Positions 63,746 through 64,000 of a stretch of 64,000 bases of DNA are shown piece by piece. The notes under the pieces were generated by a model. That model was not told where the DNA came from. It was given only the letters and a program-made list of their open reading frames with translations, and ran no database searches. This DNA is from Parelaphostrongylus tenuis (lineage: Eukaryota; Nematoda; Chromadorea; Rhabditida; Metastrongylidae): NCBI GenBank assembly GCA_019055375.1, contig JAHQIW010001904.1, positions 62,001 to 126,000 of the forward strand, written 5' to 3'. Positions within the stretch are counted from its first letter, which is position 1; each line of letters starts with the position of its first letter. The translations under genes and the position numbers were made by a program.

Positions 63746-64000
63746 CGATATCGCAGTGTATACAAGCAAATGACACTGAAAAATTTCACGAATTTGGAAT
63801 TAGAAACTCCCACCACATAGAAATAACCGATGCATACGATATTGGGATTTTTGCTAGAAAAAAGTGTACCATACTTCGTATCAAGTTATTTCATTTATAA
63901 GGCTCACTATGCAATGAATTCAATCATCAGCGTTTGCAATTGAATTACCATGATAGGACTCTAATGCTTCCACTCTATATTATGTCAATTCAAAGTATAG
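63746..64000. other. No gene seen
   Basis: AT-rich end of window. Confidence 0.4.

Overview
The window reads as gene-poor, repeat-rich nuclear DNA from a clade V (rhabditine) nematode, most likely a strongylid such as a hookworm. That assignment is my inference. It rests on an flp-7-type FMRFamide-like neuropeptide precursor, a secreted-type carotenoid oxygenase, short introns with TTTCAG-type acceptors, and a dense load of decayed RTE-type LINEs, Penelope-like retroelements, mariners and tRNA-derived repeats. Base composition is AT-rich with many microsatellites. There is no bacterial-style gene organisation, so most long frames here are chance.

Three multi-exon protein genes can be rebuilt with codon phase matching across nearly every junction. 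(1) A forkhead transcription factor lies on + at 29611-32326; its fourth-exon junction is unresolved. (2) A carotenoid oxygenase (RPE65/BCO family) lies on - at 58263-50712 in 11 exons. It has a signal peptide and all four expected iron-binding histidines, but one frameshift in exon 1. (3) An flp-7-like precursor lies on - at 63153-60301 in 5 exons. It encodes three MVRF-amide peptides, and each repeat is split by an intron at the same codon. A tRNA-Leu gene lies on - at 47414-47494 with an anticodon loop one base short. A few orphan exon-like segments (4.3-5.6, 13.8, 15.1, 45.9, 50.4 kb) are given at low confidence.

Layout: 0-4.2 kb is a nest of retroelements (RTE 3' end, AT microsatellite, RTE 5' end and endonuclease, then a degraded Penelope-like element holding a foldback element). 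4.2-7 kb has orphan exon-like pieces. 7-13 kb carries foldback and palindromic elements, two of whose arms contain tRNA-like sequence. 13-19 kb is sparse, with an LTR-like stretch and short tandem repeats. 19-29.6 kb is the flank upstream of the forkhead gene, with MITEs, microsatellites, a GC-rich GTC-repeat island and long pyrimidine-rich stretches. 32.3-47 kb is almost entirely transposon debris (RTE, several mariner lineages, tRNA-derived SINEs). 47-50 kb has the tRNA and inverted-repeat elements. 50-63 kb holds the carotenoid oxygenase and flp-7 genes, with transposons in their long introns.

The genes do not form an operon or pathway. The forkhead gene and the two right-hand genes are independent units. 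Most unusual structure lies in the repeats: tRNA-like sequences inside inverted-repeat elements, a ~580 bp nested palindrome, and two mariner deletion derivatives of similar architecture.
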